Assembly (NCBI GenBank): GCA_035079385.1
Contig: JAVHKY010000012.1
Location: 7,158,501 to 7,222,500, forward strand
Direction: 5' to 3'
From: Aspidiotus rigidus
Taxonomy: Eukaryota; Arthropoda; Insecta; Hemiptera; Diaspididae
DNA length: 64,000 bases
Positions 45,991 through 57,533 of this stretch are shown here, piece by piece (position 1 is the stretch's first letter; each line of letters starts with the position of its first letter). The notes under the pieces are model-generated. The model saw only the letters and a program-made list of their open reading frames with translations, searched no databases and was not told the DNA's origin. The position numbers and the translations under genes are program-made.

Positions 45991-46942
45991 AATTAATACG
46001 ATTTGCAAAGTTATGGCCGGACACACCTAAGGGAGGTATGCTCAAATCAAAAAGTATGCCTCCCTTCAATAGGTGGAGGACTCAGAAATACTTACTTGGG
46101 AGGGCTATTTTTCAGACTATATACACCGGTCTCCGAGCTATTATGATTGGAGGAGGACTAGAAAAAATTTCGACTATTGATAGGAAGAAACTTGAAAAAG
46201 TATGGACTTTTAAGCCTAAACTCCCGAGTTGATGAAGAACAAAGTTCCATCTTTATTCAGAAAAAACAGAAAAAAAGGAACGTCCATAAAACAAGTTCCC
46301 TATTTGTCTCGAATAACACAGTTTACAATGCTCCTCTACGTTGCGAGGCATAATATTTAATGAAGTCAACCCCGAGCAACCAACGAAGTAGGCTGCAAGT
46401 TTTTTTTTTTTTTACATTGGAGACCAGATGATGATAAACAGTGACATCACGACTCCATCGTTCACTTGAAGAATTAGAAATTATGGCGAAGAAAGGCTCA
46501 AGAGATTTTTACGATGGTCCCTCATAAACCGCAAAAAACATAACCTTTTCAATATCCGTCGTTCTCGTTATTAAGCTGTAACGTAATTCGTGGAATAAAA
46601 AAAAAAGTTACATTAATTCCTTCATACGGTAGAGAAATATTTTTATGACTCGCCGCATAACGACTAATACAAATCGTTAAAAAATGAAATTTTATCGAAA
46701 ATTTGACTGTTCCCGAGGGGTACATATACACACGCGTATCGAAATTAGGAAATGCTTCATTCGAATTTTATTTTTCTTGTTTAATTAACGCGCGAATTAG
46801 ACCTTTTTTCCTCTCCGATTTGTAAATTGATTTCCCCAGACCGTCGTCAAGTTCACAATGGACAGATTGTTTTCGCAGTAGCGCTTTTAAACGCAACACG
46901 CAATCGTAATCGTATAATTTTTTAGTAATTTGACGTACGTAC
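45991..46942. other. Shaw intron 1, exon-proximal part
   Basis: A last composite-repeat piece ends near 46230 (TATTATGATTGGAGGAGGAC). The rest is unique AT-rich DNA with no recognised gene. The continuation of the exon 1 frame to 46768 is intron read-through past the GTACGT donor. Confidence 0.5.
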
Positions 46943-47136
46943 CTATAATAATTCAAAATTTGAGCAAATACACCAGGATGACGATCGAAAAAATATTCGT
47001 TCAGTATCGGATCGTAATTCGCTAAAGCCTCGGTCAGCTTCGACAGACGCGTAGCCGGTATTTTTTTCAACGTGGCTTTATACGTTTCATAACGGATGCC
47101 GCCGACATTTAAAATTATTCTGTGCTCTCCGTCCAT
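46943..47136 (-). CDS. Shaw: Shaw (Kv3-type) potassium channel, exon 1
   Basis: Encodes residues 1-64 plus two bases of the Arg codon: [64 protein letters not shown]. This is the first half of the Shaw T1/BTB tetramerisation domain, with the NVGG signature. The ATG at 47136-47134 has A at -3 and G at +4 and is preceded in frame by TGATGA, so it is the first possible Met unless a further 5' exon exists. The donor is AG|GTACGT. Joined to exon 2 (21177) it gives [10 protein letters not shown] with no loss or gain. No frameshift or stop; strong conservation argues for a working gene. Two overlapping upstream ATGs (47149 and 47146) start a short out-of-frame uORF. Confidence 0.95.
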
Positions 47137-49035
47137 AATGTATGTTCATCATTGGATGAGGAAAGTGGCGTTCCTGCAAGCATACGAGAAAAATACGTCT
47201 GGCATTAACAAACATATCTTCGAGAAAATACGAACGAATACATTTTCGCGTTATACAGATTCCTTATTCTTCACCTCGTCGCGGTTGTTTACATTCACGT
47301 TATCTTGGAAATGACTTACTTACTTCCAGTGAAAGCTGGGTTTTTGCTGCTCAATCTTATTGCTCCGACGGACCTAATCTACCAGACTGTCAAACAAACA
47401 CGAGGTTAACCGCGCAATATTTGAAAGAAAGAAGGCTATCGTGCGCTCTCTACGTTTGCCCATGAGCTAGCGCGTAGCACAAAGGTCGCGAAGTGACGAA
47501 ATTTACAACATTTCCAAAATGGGGAAATGAGAAATGTTGTGCCGTTAAATTGGTATCTCATACTTACTTCGTCGCTCAATGGTCTGTTGTGAAAATAGTC
47601 TAGCGCGAGACAATAATAAGTAGATGGAACCGCACATACTGTTGTATACATTAGACTTTTCGACAGACAATAAGCCCACTCGAGAATACCGAAATAAGAT
47701 CGTATCGCCTTTGAAATTCTATTCTCGTAAATCGTCTCCATAGAATCAAAAGAGATTCGTTATAGAAATATCGGGAACACGTGGAGAAAAAAACTGATAC
47801 ATTCAACCAATATATATAGGAATATCTTTCAAACATAAATTTGTGTAATTGGCTCGATAGCGGAAAATGAAAAAATTCTGTATTTTCCATTTTCGGATGC
47901 GTGACTCGAATGGTATTCATTATTCCTTAAATTTTATCGGAAATTTCTCGAGAATTCTCCTATAAACCGAAAAGAATCATACAAATGAGACAAAAAAAAA
48001 GTTATTTTTCTATTGAATTAAAATTAAAGAAGCACGCGAGTTCGTAACAACCGCCTGCTATTTATTTTTTGATAAAAACGATAAAACTTTCCCGGAAATC
48101 TAATGATCGCGCACAAGTGTAGTACGTGGTCTCTGCCGTTTCTTCTCGTCGCAAAAGAACCGCCCTTTTGATTTTAATTTTCCTCTTCGTTAGCCTATAG
48201 TCTCAGATTTTAATACGAGATTTCTTCGGATTTTCAGAAGGTCGCTATCCTCTTCATTTCTTACTACATTCTCACATTATACGATTCGAAAGCATCTAAC
48301 TGAATATCGTTGACGTAAAGTTAGTTATTAGTTACAAAATGAGAAAGTTGGTAGCAAAATTGCCTGTAAGAGATGTAGAAATTTTGAAAGTTTTATTGCT
48401 TTCAGAGTTGCACTGCCGACAGGCAATTTTCCGCGACATTTATTTTATTCCACACGACGCGCGAGTTCAATAGCCAGATACATTTCTTCGGTACTCGTAG
48501 TACAAATTTTCCATATTCATATTCAGGCAAATTTACTAATTTCCGTTTCACACTAAAAATAAAAGTTTACAGATACCGTTAAATGTAGCAGAAAATATTC
48601 TAAAATTTAAAGTTCGGACGAAAATTATTGTAATGTCATTATTTCATGAGCCCCTATCATTTGTCAGACCAGTGTATAATCATTTTACAACTCGAAAAAT
48701 CATGTCTTAATGAGTGGAAATTTTGGCAGAGATATGTTTTTTTCTGAGGGTGTACCCGCCAAAATTTTTTCACATGAAATATGTAACGCAATGATAACGT
48801 CATGGTTTTATGATGTCACAAAAGTGTACCTACAGTTTTAGGAATGATGAAGTCAGTAAGCTTGGCGGTGATGACGTCACCAAGATTGGGGGAGTTCCTT
48901 TTGTGGGCGGTGATAACATCTAGACTCCTGGAAATCAGTTTCTTGTGAATTTATCTATATCCAATCTCACATTACACTAGGGAACAAAAAATAAAAAAGT
49001 AAAACGATTACACATTCGAATATCCGATTCCAATC
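47137..49035 (-). promoter_or_regulatory. 5' flank of Shaw exon 1
   Basis: AT-rich, low in recognisable repeats and so probably unique sequence. It should hold the 5' UTR and possibly promoter or untranslated exons. No TATA box could be assigned with confidence. CRE-type words appear at 48795-48885 (GATAACGTCATGG, GATGACGTCACCAAG), again from the dispersed repeat family. Confidence 0.4.
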
Positions 49036-49272
49036 TATTTTTCAATGCTGAATACGGTGTCGTCCGCCGTTTTTCGCTAGGACGTCACAATTTTCTGTAA
49101 TAATCTCGTTTACTTGCCGCGGACCATCGCGGAACTTATTGAACGTAGCAGTATTCAATAAGTTTCGTGTTACATTTTGCGATGGTCCGCGGCAAGTAAA
49201 CGAGATTATTACAGAAAATTGTGATACCCCAGCAAAAACGGAGGACGGCATCGTGCTCAGCATTGAAAAATA
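49036..49272. repeat. 237 bp hairpin-forming inverted repeat
   Basis: The left arm TATTTTTCAATGCTGAATAC... is complementary to the right arm ...GCTCAGCATTGAAAAATA over about 110 bases with a small loop near 49150. GACCATCGC/GCGATGGTC and TTTACTTGCCGCGG/CCGCGGCAAGTAAA are perfect blocks. Both arms read as the peptide DGPRQVNEIITENCD in their own orientation. Not recognised; could be a MITE or a hairpin-RNA locus. Confidence 0.8.
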
Positions 49273-49499
49273 CCTTGATGTCGGATCGTTCCGTAGTGTT
49301 ATCATTCTTCGCTATCAGCTTGATAGTGTCCAGGAGCAGGATGGATACTAGGCGACGAATCGTCGCAAGATAGGCAGCATACTTGAGAGAATGGAGTAAT
49401 AGGAGGAGCCATCTATAGCAATATTTGTATAGATAAGCTTCCCAAGTCCTCCAAGGAAGAGGAAATCCATTAACTGGTGGACCAACAGTAAACCTTAAA

Positions 49500-49945
49500 T
49501 GACAGCTGGCAGGGAACCGGCTTCATGGCGCACATGGAATCTGGAAAATGTAGATTATGAAGTCACAAGACTGATATATGGCGTTATCAAACTGTGAGGT
49601 CACAGGCTCCGCCCTCCGAGCTATACTTATATGTTATGAGGGGAACTTGAGACAAAAAAAAACTCATCTAGGACGTCATTGGATCAGGATGTCACAAGGC
49701 TGATCTATGACGTCATCAGAATATAATGTCACAACGCTAACCTATGACGTTATCAGAATGTCAAAAGGCTGATTTATGACGTCATCAGACTGTGATGTCA
49801 CAAGACTGACCTATGAAATCATAAGAGTCTCTTCATCAAACTGTGACATCACAGGCTTCGCGTCCCAAGCTATATGTACTGTATATGATATGAGTGGGAT
49901 GTGAAAAAAAAAACAATCTATGACGTGATCGGATTAGGATATCAT
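49500..49945 (+). repeat. TGACGTCA composite repeats
   Basis: Starts with GGCAGGGAACCGGCTTCATG (the recurring module) and then about six units with CTATGACGTCATCAG and GTGACATCACAGG. Runs into the 96 bp array. Confidence 0.8.
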
Positions 49946-50765
49946 AAAATAGCCCTTTCAATTAACTAGGTATGCAATACTTTATACATCAATTTGCTTG
50001 GCCCCTTCAACGAGCTAGATATGCAACGCTTCAAACATCATGAAATAGCCCCTTCAATTAACCAGGTATGTAATATTTTATACATCAATTTGCTTGGTCC
50101 CTTCAACAAGCTAGATATGCAATGCTTCAAACATCATAAAATAGCCCCTTCAATTAACTAGGTATGCAATACTTGACACATGAATTTGCTTGGCCCCTTC
50201 AACAAGCTAGATAGCAATGCTTCAAACATCATAAAATAGCCCCTTAGGTATGCAATACTTGACACATCAATTTGCTTGGCCCCTTCAATGAGCTAGATAT
50301 GCAACCCTTCAAACATTATAAAATAGCCCCTTCAATTAACTAGGTATGTTATACTTGGTACATCAATTTGCTTGGCCCCTTCAACAAGCTAGATATGCAA
50401 TGCTTCAAACATCATAAAATAGCCCCTTCAATTAACTAGGTATGCAATACTTGACACATCAATTCGCTTGACCCCTTCAATGAGCTAGATATGCAACCCT
50501 TCAAACATCATAAAATAGCCCCTTCAATTAACTAGGTATGTTATACTTGGTACATCAATTTGCTTGGCCCCTTCAACAAGCTAGATATGCAATGCTTCAA
50601 ACATCATAAAATAGCCCCTTCAATTAACTAGGTATGCAATACTTCATACATCAATTTGCTTGGCCCCTATATGCAACGCTTCAAACATCATAAAATAGCC
50701 CCTTCAATTAACTAGGTATGCAATACTTTATACGTCAATTTGCTTGGCCCCTTCAATGAGCTAAG
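49940..50765 (+). repeat. Tandem array, 96 bp unit, 9 copies
   Basis: The unit is ATAAAATAGCCCCTTCAATT, AACTAGGTATGCAATACTT, ACATCAATTTGCTTGGCCCC, TTCAACAAGCTAGATATGCA, ATGCTTCAAACATC. Phase marks (AGCC) lie at about 49951, 50047, 50143, 50238, 50325, 50421, 50517, 50613 and 50697. Each unit is itself a dimer of two related halves (GCCCCTTCAA...ATGCAAT...). The array ends inside a possible hammerhead remnant at 50763. Confidence 0.9.
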
Positions 50766-50797
50766 ATGCTACCGATGGTAGCGAAACGTCACTGTAA
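50763..50797 (+). ncRNA. Possible hammerhead ribozyme remnant
   Basis: CTAAGATG, then the 6 bp stem GCTACC/GGTAGC around GAT, then GAAACGTC. Hammerhead ribozymes of retroelements (notably PLEs) carry CUGANGA, stem II, then GAAAC. The stem II and GAAAC parts are intact here, but the first core is one base short (CTAAGA instead of CTGAAGA). It is therefore probably inactive. The adjoining sequence to 50880 (ATAAACCATATAAGTGATAG, CTATCACGG) may be part of the same element end. Confidence 0.4.
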
Positions 50798-50879
50798 TAA
50801 TAAACCATATAAGTGATAGCAAAGCCGTTTTTATTCAACTGTAATTGTTGTGTCTATCACGGAAAAACGTTTCCAATTT

Positions 50880-51300
50880 CTAGATATACAAGACTGATCA
50901 ATGACGTCATCAGAATATGATGTCACAATGCTGACCTATGGCATCATCAAATTGTGACATTATAAGACTGACATACGACGTTATCAATTTGTGACGTCAC
51001 AGGCCCTGCTCTCCAAGCTATACATGTTATGAGGGGGACTTGAGGGGAAAAACTGATCTATGACGTCATCAGATTATGACGTCACTGGACTGACTAATGA
51101 CGTCATCATATCTACGATTGTAGATGATATGGGGGGGGGGGATTTAAGAGAAAAAAAAAAAAACGATTTATGACGTCATCAGATTGTGATGTCACAAGGC
51201 TGTCCTACAGGCCCCGATCCCCAAGCTACATGTGATAGGAGGAGAACTTGAAAAATTTCCGAGCTCCGAGCTTTGGTGGCTGGCCGGACGGCGGACCTAT
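50880..51300 (+). repeat. TGACGTCA composite repeats with terminal module
   Basis: Units with CAATGACGTCATCAGAA and GTGACGTCACAGGCCC, then ATGTGATAGGAGGAGAACTT and a terminal module ending GGCTGGCCGGACGGCGGAC. That terminal module also closes the repeat at 31437-31470 and (inverted) near 36080-36120. Confidence 0.8.
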
Positions 51301-51529
51301 CCAAGACTGTAATTCTATGGATCTCATCAGTTAACAAATGCCTCATTCTGATACTCCTGTTAAATTCTTCCTCACCTCCTTCTCTTTTCTATGGATGCCG
51401 GGAAAGATGACCTCGAAGAATATGAGGCAAGGCAGTCACTGAGTTGGCCTTCCACTACTGATCCCTCTCCCTGGTATGATCTCCAATCCTATTACTGGCG
51501 CCACACCCTTTCCTTCTGGTATGATTTCT

Positions 51530-52520
51530 GGTCCTCCTAATTAGGAATGTGATGAAGAGTCTGGGCAATTGGTTTGACTCTCAGGCATCATTTCTTGGTT
51601 GCGGCAGAAAGGGCGGGTAATGTAGGTTCATACGTAAGCCGCTTGATGAATAATCTAGGAAGACCGAAGGAATTCAGAAGAAGGATAATGATGGGCAAAG
51701 CATTGTCAATTGCTTCAGAATGAAAGAAAAGAGATAGAAAAGGTGCAACGAAGAGTTGCGCTGAGGTGTATTAGTGCCTACCGCACTATCTCGATATAGG
51801 TTCTTCGCATATTAGCGTGTTTATCGTCAATCGGTTTCCTTGCTAACGAGAGAACAGTAAAAAAGAGGAAAAAGACTGATCAAGAGGTTTTACGGATCAA
51901 GCAGGAGGCCAGGCGCTTCTTGCTAGGAAAACGATAATTTCTCAGAGTGAGCTAGGTAAATTAGGAGACCCGTGGATGAACCGAGACCATGGTCGGCTGA
52001 ACTTTCACCTGACATGACGCAGGTGTTAAGCGGCCACGGCTGCGCGAGAAATTAAGGAAGTTGAGTCGACAATGTGTTCGCATTGCAATCCAGGGCGCAA
52101 TGATGCAACACAGCACACCTTCTCTGGTTGTAAGGCATGAGCGAGGCAGGCTTAGTCGGTCTATTCCAGAGATTGGGGTCAATGAAACACTTGCTCTCAG
52201 TATAGCCTGGTAGAAACCATTCTAGGTTGTGAAGAAGCATGGAACCAGGTGTCTGAATTTGCAGTCACAGTCATGAAAAAGAAGATGGGTATGAAATGGA
52301 ATGGACAAATGCGGAATCACGCTATGCCCTATCAAATACCTGCGTTCCATCTACATACAGACGGCAATCTGCAGGAAGGAGAGGAAGCATAAGGACTTGA
52401 AGAAAGAAGAGAGACTCTACGAGTGGCTTAGTTCTAAGTTGTACGCCCGAGGACCTTGCAGCTTGGCGGTTGCCAAGAAGAGAGAGTTATTGCCGAGGAG
52501 ATTCTTCTAACTTTGAAGGA
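51530..52520 (+). pseudogene. R1-like LINE ORF2 C-terminal half and 3' tail
   Basis: The thumb region reads VMKSLGNWFDSQ, then AERAGNVGSYVSRLMNNLGR and RRIMMGKALSIA. The C terminus carries GHGCAREIKEVESTMCSHC and DATQHTFSGC, a C-x2-C...H-x4-C zinc knuckle like that at the end of R1-clade ORF2. Frames shift repeatedly (near 51715, 52010 and 52130) and stops occur. The 3' tail from about 52150 is shared with 28270-28560. It follows directly on a composite repeat ending at 51300. Confidence 0.8.
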
Positions 52521-54630
52521 AACAAAAATCGATGCATACGCAACCTGCACCCACTCCATTATGGAGGACGGGTGGCTACATGCAACACAAGCGATGGATA
52601 GGCTTCATAGAAATACCTATTTCGGAGATATTTAAGGAATAGAAGGAACTTTTGTAGCTGTGCTCCTGATCCGCTCCATGGAGGAAGGACTGGAGGAGGG
52701 AGGTTAAATTGCCTCGGAGGCCTATTTCAAATAATTTCGAGGAAATGTAGTGTCGTCAAATACGGAGGAACGCTTCCTGAAGACATAATATATCGTCTAC
52801 ATACCTGTGCTATGCCAGTACCTAACATACTGAGTGAACACTTACTTCTCTTTCTCGTAACACTTTTCGTTACGGATGGCAACCTGAAGTTAAGAATTGA
52901 CACTATCGTAATTTCAACGCGGAAAAATAATATTTTTTCGATACTTCCTTCCTCCTCCCCGCGCAGAGAAAATATCATAGAAATCGACTAACGAATTCGA
53001 GTTCACGAACTATAGTTCTATTTATACTGCTCGTTCTCCTTCTAACCTTACGTCAAAATATCAGTATTGTTCAAGGAATCTATACAAATAGTTTGTATAA
53101 TTATTCCTGATATCAGTCTCATGCCATGAATAAGAAAAGCTTCATTTTGGTTTCTCGCATTTTAGTGCACCCTACTAAGTTCGGATAACCGATAATGTCG
53201 TAGAAGTCCTGTCAACCAGGAAGCTAATCGAAAAATGTGGTTCACGTGACTATTTTTGAAAGGGGATCACAACTGTTACAATACTATTTGCTTTCGGTGT
53301 TCATTCATTGGTGACAACTTTTCTCATCGTGAAGTTGGCGGAGAAAGCTTGTTTATTTTCAAATAACGCTGATAGTATTACCCTACATACGTGTACATTT
53401 GAATAAAGTTTCTAGTCACGAACTTCGTAAGGGTACAAATATAGACTCGAAATGCGAGTACTATATTATAAATTTATAATATTAGGCTTGCTCGGAAGGC
53501 GTTGTATGTGCTCAAAATTTTACGATAGTCAAGTATCTGCGACAATTTCCTAAGCTATCAAAAGTTACTTACATGTGTTTCGTTTCTAGAGAGGAAGAAA
53601 ATTTCATGCATATTATAAAAACCGCAATGATTTTACTTAATAACCCGGTGGTTCCTACCTCCATCTGAAAGCTCTGAATGGCTCATTAATGCAAAGGCCG
53701 GAAAAACTCGTTAGACCCGAAGAAAATAATTAAAGTTTATTGATATAACTGGCGTTTTCCGGTAGTCGATTCCGTGATAATTTTAAATATAATATGGAAG
53801 AGGAACAGATTTTCGGACTGACTAATTATAAACATGCGTAATCCACATTCATCGTTGCTATAGCATTTAACATCCTATATAGTCTGCAAAAACCAGAACG
53901 GGCACCGGTATTATTCAACATCAGAATGAGTCGGCACGAACGTACATTTGGGATCTCACCTAATTACAGAAGAAGCGAGCGCGAAGCTTAAAATAGGATT
54001 ATGAAGTTAACTTCATCCGTAACCACAATGCAGTCAATAAAACGCCTTTTCTACATTACGCATATAAACGGTTCGAGAATGATGTTATTGCTTCCCCCTA
54101 TAATACCGGCACCTTTCCGTCGAAATGGTTTCCGTGAGATTTGTCAACCGGGCCAAATTTGTTGAAGATAAACCTTACACCCGACTTCGTTGAAAAAAAA
54201 TTCTAGTTTTGTGGACGTACGCCGTAAAGTGAAAACGAGTAGGTATTTTTCCTAATTTAAATGAAGGATTCGCCTTTCAAATTAGGACTGCATGAATAGC
54301 GACGTCTGAAAAATGCTCGCAACGTTTGCAACTTTTAGTATTGCACCCGGAAAATTAGTCAAAATGGGAGTCTATTTTTCAGATTTTACTCTATGCTAAA
54401 GCCGGATAGAAATTCTCGGTTAGTTCGTTTCTAATATAATAACAGAAAATTTATCCTATTATTTATTTCTTTTTCTTACGAGAAATGAAGCTACACTAAA
54501 GGCTACCCGCTCGATAAAGATTACATACAAGTATAATTAATGAAATAATTTGTGCGATTACATCCTGGATTGAAACAGTTTAGAAATTAGGTAATTTAAG
54601 TTAGTACGGGCCGTTAATCCAAAATTCTAG
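52521..54630. other. No recognised gene
   Basis: Mostly unique AT-rich DNA. A piece at about 52540-52710 may be more LINE tail (GAGGACGGGTGGCTAC, GAGGAAGGACTGGAGGAGGG). The 84-codon frame at 52727-52978 is unrecognised. Confidence 0.4.
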
Positions 54631-55470
54631 AGAATTGTGCATTTTGTCATAAAAGTATGACATTTGGTGTTGTGGTGTATGAAGGTGTAACAAATGATAT
54701 TAACAAGAGTGCCACGCAGAAAGTCCATTTTTCTGCCCCCCGGAGTCCACTTTTTGGGGGGAGGGTTCATTTTGAAGATTATATTGCAGAAATTGGAAAG
54801 AAAATATGAAAAATATATTAATCATGTGATTTGTAGAAAAAATGCATTGAAAAATTTTTTTCCTACACGCACCCTTCCATTGGGGGCCTTGGGCCCAAAA
54901 TTTTACTAAATTGTAAATGTAATAAAAAAAACTTGAAATTCGGTATACAGGTGAAGGAAGAGGTAATGAATAATATTACCAAGAGTGCCACCCAGTAAGT
55001 TCATTTTTGTGGCCCCAGGGGCCCATTTTGGGGGAAGAGATGCTTATTTTGAACACTATTGTTGCAAAAATTAGAAAAAAATTGTATAAAGTATATGCAT
55101 TGGGTGAGTTGTTTGAAGAAATGCTGGGAGGATTTTTTTTCTACACATAGACCCTTTCAATGGGGGCCTTTGTGAATGTAATAAAAAACCTTGAAATTTG
55201 GTATACAGGTGAAGGAAGCTGTAATGAATAATATTAACAAGAATATGCCACAGAATAAATTTATTTTTGTGCCCTATGGGCCCATTTTTAGGGGGGGGCG
55301 ACAAAGGCTTCATTATTTCAAGACCTATTGTTGCAAAACTTGGAAAAAAAATATTCATAATAATTATATTCATTGGGTGATTTGTATGAAAAAAATGGTG
55401 CGAGGATTATTTTTTTATGTATAAACTGTGGCATTGGGGGCTGATGGGCTCCAAATTTCACAAAATTCTA
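54631..55470 (+). repeat. Left arm: three ~280 bp units of an inverted minisatellite
   Basis: Units carry TTGTGGCCCCAGGGGCCCAT, TTTGAACACTATTGTTGCAA, AAAATTGTATAAAGTATATG and AATGGGGGCCTT. They appear near 54700, 55000 and 55260. The outermost word AGAATTGTGCATTTTGTCAT is mirrored at 57514-57533, fixing the outer ends of the inverted structure. Confidence 0.8.
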
Positions 55471-55489
55471 AATTTCATCAGATGCGTAT

Positions 55490-56035
55490 GTAAATTTTTA
55501 GCCTCCATTACACTAGGCCTAATTGATACAAATTATGAGACAGAAGAAAACGCACTTTGTAAAGATTTATTGAATGAAATTATTATCATGTGCCGTGATG
55601 TAGAGAGACAAATTCTGGATTCCTTTTTTTTTGAACATGATTTGCCAAACTTGAGTCTATAAAATAAAGTTGTGAATATTTAACTTTTTGAGCATCTTGT
55701 TCTCTCAAATTACTACTCAAATGTGAAAAAATACCCTGTATCTTGAAACAGTGAGGCCCAAATCTTGACACATTTTATACATTACCTATTGAAAGTGAGG
55801 CACCAAGAGACGCAAAAGCTAGCGCCGAATCATGTCTAATATTTTCTCGGAATTGCTTACTTTCAATTTGAATGCTACACAACAATTCCTCGATTAACGG
55901 AGGCACTTCAAAATCAAGATCAAAAATATGTTTTCCTCCCATGCAACACTTGGTGAATATTTTCTGCTTTTCAGTTACTTTATTTTTGAAATGAAAAACT
56001 TCACAAAATTTACAATTTAGGTTCATGGTACCCAA
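55490..56035 (-). pseudogene. Helitron Rep/helicase N-terminal region fragment
   Basis: On the minus strand from 56035: MGTMNLNCKFCEVFHFKNKV, KIFTKCCMGGKHIFDLDF, VPPLIEELLCS and KQFRENIRHDSALAFASLGA, then a TAA stop. The same frame continues RFGPHCFKIQGIFSHLSS and VKYSQLYFIDSSLANHVQKK. The C-x2-C...CC region, FRENIR..(N)SALAFAS.GA and QLY(F/I)(I)D blocks are the segment just before the Rep domain in animal Helitrons. The in-frame stop near 55777 and loss of frame after 55586 make it dead. It lies in the spacer between inverted minisatellite arms. Confidence 0.75.
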
Positions 56036-56329
56036 GTAATTTGGCGCAATATTGATTTCACAATATTTTTTTCTGCCAATAAATATTTAACTAGAATTCG
56101 GAGTGATTGAGCCTGGATATAATTTTCAAAAGTAAATGTACGTATTTTCTGGTAGGTCTGAAATATTTTGTGATTCATTATTATCAACCGAAAACTACTT
56201 ACCGTTTATGTATAACAGACGTATTGTACAAAAGCGCTTTTTATTTCAGTCAACATACTCTAATACTGGAAAACGAAATTTCTTCGTATATAATGACGTC
56301 AGCTTTATAGATTATAGATAAATCTCAAT

Positions 56330-56500
56330 TTATGTAGCATCTTGATTCGATTGATAAAGATCTCGTACTCTTTTATCAAAATCATCTAAATTTGGATTGT
56401 CAGGGTATAACGATAACCATTCTCTATCATTCTGTTCATATTCACGACAATTAACTCGTAATCCCTGAGAAAAAGAAGTATCACCTACTACATACAGTTT
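56330..56500 (-). pseudogene. Unrecognised open segment next to Helitron debris
   Basis: A minus-strand frame gives YVVGDTSFSQGLRVNCREYE, QNDREWLSLYPDNPNLDDFD and KRVRDLYQSNQDAT. The composition is protein-like (charged, few repeats), unlike the minisatellite it runs out of. It precedes the Helitron fragment on the same strand, so it could be the Helitron N terminus or a captured host fragment. Function unknown. Confidence 0.35.
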
Positions 56501-57533
56501 TTCCCCCCAAATTTTGCAACAATAAGTCTTGAAATAATGAAGCCTTTGTCGCCCCCCCCCCCAAAATGGGCCCATAGGGGCACAAAAATAAATTTATCCT
56601 GTGGCATATTCTTGTTAATATTATTCATTACAGCTTCCTCCACCTGTGTGTCTACTAAATTTCAAATTTTTCTGATGGAATTTATAATTTTGCGAAATTT
56701 TGGGCCCCAACCCCCCCGATGAAAGGGTCTATGAGAAGAAAAAAATCCTCGCAACATTTTTTCAAACAACTCACCCAATGCATATATTGTATATAATTTT
56801 TTTCCAATTTTTGCAACAATAGTGTTCAAAATACGCGTCTCCCTCCCCCCCCCCAAAAAAAATGGGCCCCCGGGGGCACAAAAATGAACTTACTGGGTGG
56901 CATTCTTGTTAATATTATTCATTACCTCTTCCTTCACCTGTATACCGAATTTCAAGTTTTTTTTATTACATTTACAATTTTGTGAAATTTTGGCCCCAAG
57001 GCTCCCAATGAAAGGGTCTATATGTAGAAAAAATCCTCGCAGCATTTTTTCAGACAACTCACCACATGTATATATTTTATATAATTTTATCCCAATTTTT
57101 GCAACAATAGTGTTCAAAATAAGCACCTCCCCCCAAAAGTGGACCCCTGGGGGCACAAAAATGAACTTACTGGGTGGCACTCTTGTTAATATTATTCATT
57201 ACCTCTTCCTTCACCTGTATACCATATTTCAAGCGTTTCTGATTACATTTACAATTTTGTGAAATTTGGGGCCCAAGGCCCAATGGAAGGGTGCGTGTAG
57301 GAAAAAAATTTCTTAATACATTTTTTCTACAAACGACATGACTAATATATTTTTCTTAATTTCTTTCCAATTTCTGCAACAATAATCTCCAAAATGAACC
57401 GTCTCCCCCAAAAGTGGACCCCGGGGGGCACAAAAATGGACTTTCTGCGTGGCACTCTTGTTAATATCATTTGTTACACCTTCATACACCTCACCACCAA
57501 ATTTCATGCTTTTATGACAAAATGCACAATTCT
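56500..57533 (-). repeat. Right arm: four ~280 bp inverted minisatellite units
   Basis: Inverted copies of the 54631-55470 units, with phase marks (CACAAAAAT) near 56580, 56878, 57156 and 57430. The left arm has three units and the right has four. Confidence 0.8.

Noticed and set aside
46768..46942. Continuation of the Shaw exon 1 frame for another 58 codons
   Set aside because: The canonical GTACGT donor and exact continuation of the T1 domain in exon 2 show this is intron read-through.
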